Origin: Gnetum montanum
Taxonomy: Eukaryota > Streptophyta > Gnetopsida > Gnetales > Gnetaceae
Direction: 5' to 3'
NCBI GenBank assembly: GCA_015680685.1
Contig: MNCI01010871.1
Coordinates: 782,607-844,116 of the forward strand
DNA length: 61,510 nucleotides
Within the stretch, counting starts at the first letter, position 1, and every line of letters starts with the position of its first letter. The translations under genes and the position numbers were made by a program. This document shows positions 57,998 through 61,510 of this stretch, piece by piece. The notes under the pieces are model-generated. The model was not told the origin of the DNA. It saw only the letters and a list, made by a program, of their open reading frames with translations, and ran no database searches.

Positions 57998-60298
57998 ATG
58001 GAAGCCCAAGTCAATAACCAGATGAATTCCCTTGAAGATCAAATTAATGAAATAAGGGATGTTCAAGAAGAAATTTAACACTCAAATTAGTGGTTTGGGA
58101 GAGAGATGCAAAATATGTCTAAGGAAATTAGGAAATTATCTTGGAGTTCAAAAGATAAATGGTTAAATGTGCAAAGAAAGATAAACTCTTTTATAGACTT
58201 CATCAAGCAATTAACCAATCATCTCATGCAGCCTTCAAACCCTACCCACGGTCTACCTAGGGAACAACGTCAAGGTCAAGATCAACCTCCCCCTAAGGAT
58301 CCACACCAAACACAACCTCCACCTACTAAGGTTGTAAAATTGAAATTGAAGGTGAGGGATATGGTAACTAGTTTAATCCACCTAGAGAATTTTTGACACA
58401 AGTTCATGCTAAGAAAGTAAAATTAGATCATTATGATGGAGCCCCTAGATCTAGTGATAAGGAAAAATATTGGCTTGATATAATGAAAAATTACTTTGAT
58501 ATGTTGAATTTGTAAAGCCATGAATGTTTAGAAGTTTATCTCCTTGTATTTAAGACAACTTGTAGCAACATGTGGAATAGACTAAGATTTCAAGGTTTGA
58601 TTACAAATTGACTTAATTTTTGTTGAGATTTTGAACAAAAATTCATTCCTAATTCTTTTCTCAAAAAGTACAAAATGAGATTTTATTTCTTAAGGTTTGG
58701 AAGGTTATTTATAAATGATTACTACAAGAAATTCTATGATCTTTCTCTATATGTAAGTTATTGGGATGAGGAAGAATTAACTTCAAAATTCATTGGAGGA
58801 CTAGATGCTCAATTAAATTCCCAAACACAAGCTCATAATCCTCAAACCACTAATGAAGCATATATAATTTCTAAAGATTATAAGAAATCAAATCAGATAT
58901 GAGTTACCCTTCAACAAGCAACTCTTCCACAAACTGCCTTTCCACAAGCAATGGTAGAGGAGACACCAACCAATAAAGCTTGATTAGGATTAAGATGTTT
59001 CATTTGTGGTGAAGATCATTTCAAATGAGACTACCACCCAAAATTTTGAGCAAAAGTACAAAGGACCAACCAAATCCGAAATAAAAAACCTAACCCAAAC
59101 ATGAACAAGGGAAAAATTTCAACCACCACGACAACCATGAAGAAGATATCTACATCAACTAAATTAGGTTTGCATAAATTTCAATTTTCTTTACTAATTT
59201 TTGAAGGTTTAATTAAAGGTAAACGAATTAAATTTTTGATTGATAATGGTGCCAGTGATAACTTTATTTCTCCAAAGTTAATTAATTTATTGAAATTAAG
59301 TCTACCTATCAAGAAAATTAGTAAGATAGAATAGGTAGATGGAATAACTATGAGCAAGCATACCGGGTATGGAGAAAATAACTTTACCTTGCAAAACATG
59401 CCTTTCATTGATGAATTATTTGAATCTGAACTAGGTGATGTTGATGAAATTTTAGGAATGACTTTCCTGCAAAACTTTGATATTACTGCTCACTTTGGAA
59501 CTCGTATTTTAAAAGCCCCAACCACTGATGGAGTTAGGGTTCTAAAGGGGGTAGGAACAACAAAGAAAATTCATACGATAACTATTAAGAAAGCTAAAAG
59601 ATTAATAAAAAAGGTACTACAATGTTGGTTGTCAAAGTAACCCAACCTTAGATATCTTTGGGTGTTGAGATCCCGAATGAACTTAAGGAATATAAAGATT
59701 TAGTATTTGGTGAAACTAGAGAACTACCTCAAAAAAGAACCATTGAGCATGCCATTGATATTTTTCCTAGCACAAAACCTATTTCAAATTCCCTTTATAG
59801 GTTTTATAGCTCTGAATTAAGAGAATTAAAAGTACAATTAGACCAATTATTGGAAGAAGAGAAAATTAGACCTAGCATATCACCTTGGGATGCACTAGTC
59901 TTATTTGTTAAAAGAAAGATGGTACACTAAGATTATGAATTGATTATAGAGCATTGAATAAAGTAACAATTAAAAATACTTATCCCTTGCCTAAAATTAA
60001 TGATTATTTCTTGAAGATTTCTTGAATATTTATTTAAAATCAGGTTATTACCAAATAAGGATTAACAAGAAAGATATTAAGAAAAACTACTTTTAGAACC
60101 AGGTATTAGTTATACAAATTTCTTGTGATGCCATTTGGAATAACTAATGCACTTGCAAAATTCATGCCATTAATGAATAATATTTTTCATGAATAACTTG
60201 ATCAATTTTTTATAGTATATATGGATGGTATATTGGTTGATTCTAAGTTAATAGAAGCACATGTCAAACATTTGAAAATTACAATGGAAATGTTTAAT
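57998..60298 (+). pseudogene. gag-pol: Ty3/gypsy gag, protease and partial RT (chromovirus-like)
   Basis: Gag starts at the ATG at 57998 (MEAQVNNQMN) with stops TAA and TAG within the next 30 codons where glutamine fits. Gag core lies near 58675-58900, and a knuckle CFICGEDHF.. near 59000 has lost its last cysteine to tyrosine. Protease has FLIDNGASDNFIS (about 59235), with DNG for the usual DSG. RT begins near 59740 (HAIDIFPS, SLYRFYSSEL, RPSISPWDALVLFVK) and after a small frameshift reads DYRALNKVTIK, VMPFGITNA and YMDG for the usual YMDD. Homology stops at about 60298. Primer site 38022 and the antisense gene lie upstream when the Athila insertion is removed. Confidence 0.82.
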
Positions 60299-61413
60299 TA
60301 TTACTATGTACTCCATCTCATCAAATGTAATGTTTAGGACGTATGATTCACCTACAAGAATACGTGCATGTCCATTAATATTTTTCCAAAACTCAAATGG
60401 ATCAAACAATTTTTTCCTAATATTTCTTTTCCATATCATTCCAAGAGTTTCCTTCTCTAGGTAGAATCTGACATAATGAATATGTTACATTTCAGAAATA
60501 TTCCTCACTTGGCTAGATATGTATCCATGAAGGAATCCTTTAAAGTCATACATCATATCAGTGTACTATGGTATGTAGTTGTTTCCATTGTTCTTATCTA
60601 TAAGAAGATACATATCCATAAGCTTTGCCTTATTGCTAGATCTTGATGAATATAGTATGTATTCCTGCATAGAGTTACATAATCAGAATGATTTTGAAGC
60701 TCCCTTTAAATTCTATCTCTCTCTAATGGATCCTTAGTGCATTTCTTTATTTTGGTCAACATATGAAATTTTTTACAAACCAAGAAATCATGCTTTCTAC
60801 TAAAATTTACATTTGGATAGTACTTGCTAAAGATCTTTGATAATTAACTTTTCTTAATTGGTAATAATAAAAGGTCATATAACCCATGATTAATGTAATT
60901 ATTTAGTAATATGCATTGACTCATGTTCATAAGTAATGTTTTTATTAGTTCAGTCATTTTATCCCTCATAACTTGTCTACATTTTGAAGGTGAATGATCT
61001 ACCATTTCATGAAAAAATTTCTTAATCATTATTGCTAAAGTCTTTCTTGATCTAGGCTTTACATTTCTTGAAATTACATAAGTAATTGTAGAATGTACTA
61101 CTTAAAATATCATGAACTGTATGCTAGGCCTTCTTACAAATTTCCATTCCAAAATATTTCATTATCTTTACTATACGAATTTCATTCTTGATAAAATGAT
61201 TTGATTCAAATTCATGCATAATGTATAACCTTTTTTCATTACCAATCACTATAGACATCATTTTCCAATTCCTTTTGATTTTTTCCATGGCAATTTTCTA
61301 ATACAATTCCTCTTGCAACATATTTTACACATGATGGATATAAAGTTATCTAGATGGTAGGAGGATCTAAATCCTAATATTCCTTCTTATTCTTTTCTAT
61401 TGATATTGTCATT
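60299..61413 (-). pseudogene. unrecognised coding remnant
   Basis: On the minus strand, long coherent stretches in shifting frames suggest a decayed AT-rich coding sequence. Examples are KIKRNWKMMSIVIGNEKR and YIMHEFESNHFIKNEIRIVK (about 61300-61170), ECKQVM-like SPSKCRQVMRDKMTELIK (about 60990-60935), SKIFSKYYPNVNFSRKHDFL (60840-60781), then RKKLFDPFEFWKNINGHA and RILVGESYVLNITFDEM (about 60430-60320). Stops TAG/TAA/TGA and small frameshifts interrupt it. I do not recognise the family. It abuts a truncated RT on the left and a young LTR on the right. Confidence 0.45.
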
Positions 61414-61510
61414 GATGAGACGCGGTTTACACTAGGCCGCGATATCGCGACCGACGCGATATCGCGTCTTCCCCTGCGATATCGCGTACGCGATATCGCG
61501 TCGCGCCGCC
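61414..61510 (+). repeat. start of a young Athila-family LTR, cut by the window edge
   Basis: Starts TGATGAGACGCGG, the LTR start seen at 37009, and contains four GCGATATCGC palindromes in about 70 bp with many intact CpGs. No polypurine tract precedes it, so it is a 5' LTR or solo LTR inserted in the preceding sequence. The family's other LTRs here show the same array in decayed form. Confidence 0.6.

Overview
This window is nuclear DNA of a large-genome seed plant. It consists almost entirely of decayed, nested retrotransposons, and I found no intact gene. The evidence is plant-type Ty3/gypsy elements of the Tat and Athila kinds, a plant L1-type LINE and spliceosomal introns with GT..AG ends. 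The many old insertions whose stop codons mostly look like C-to-T decay fit a large, heavily methylated genome. A gymnosperm is plausible but unproven, and the species cannot be read from the sequence.

Layout. 1-4245: 5' half of a Tat-type gypsy element, minus strand (gag, leader with 50-bp tandem repeats, primer-binding site, LTR). 4246-5424: unassigned. 5425-17135: minus-strand remnant of a related Tat-type element, with a 3' minisatellite, an RT-RNase H-archaeal RNase H-integrase block (5994-9461) and a gag-protease block (14517-17135). Between these two blocks, on the plus strand, lies a decayed gene of about eight exons (9941-13936). 17136-24971: a second Tat-like element, minus strand, with the unusual order gag-protease-archaeal RNase H-RT-RNase H-integrase and a 2.9-kb LTR. 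Its integrase runs in frame into the gag of the neighbouring element. 24972-37768: Athila-type element, plus strand, 5'-truncated, with another Athila-type element (26992-34014, minus) inserted in its integrase.

37769-42134 and 57905-60298: remnant of a third kind of gypsy element, plus strand (LTR end, initiator-Met type primer-binding site, gag, protease, RT). Between the primer-binding site and gag it carries a second decayed multi-exon gene in antisense (about 38992-40392), itself hit by a truncated LINE. A 7.9-kb Athila-type element (42135-57904, gross) splits this remnant; its right LTR holds a near full-length LINE (50611-57555), and the LINE holds a solo LTR (50716-51625). 60299-61413: unrecognised coding remnant. 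61414-end: start of a CpG-rich, young-looking Athila-family LTR.

Most interesting are the two multi-exon genes lying antisense inside LTR retrotransposons. Most splice junctions agree in phase. An intron antisense to the genomic RNA would not be removed during retrotransposition, so such genes could travel as cargo with their introns. All assignments come from reading motifs and translations by eye; no database or alignment was run.
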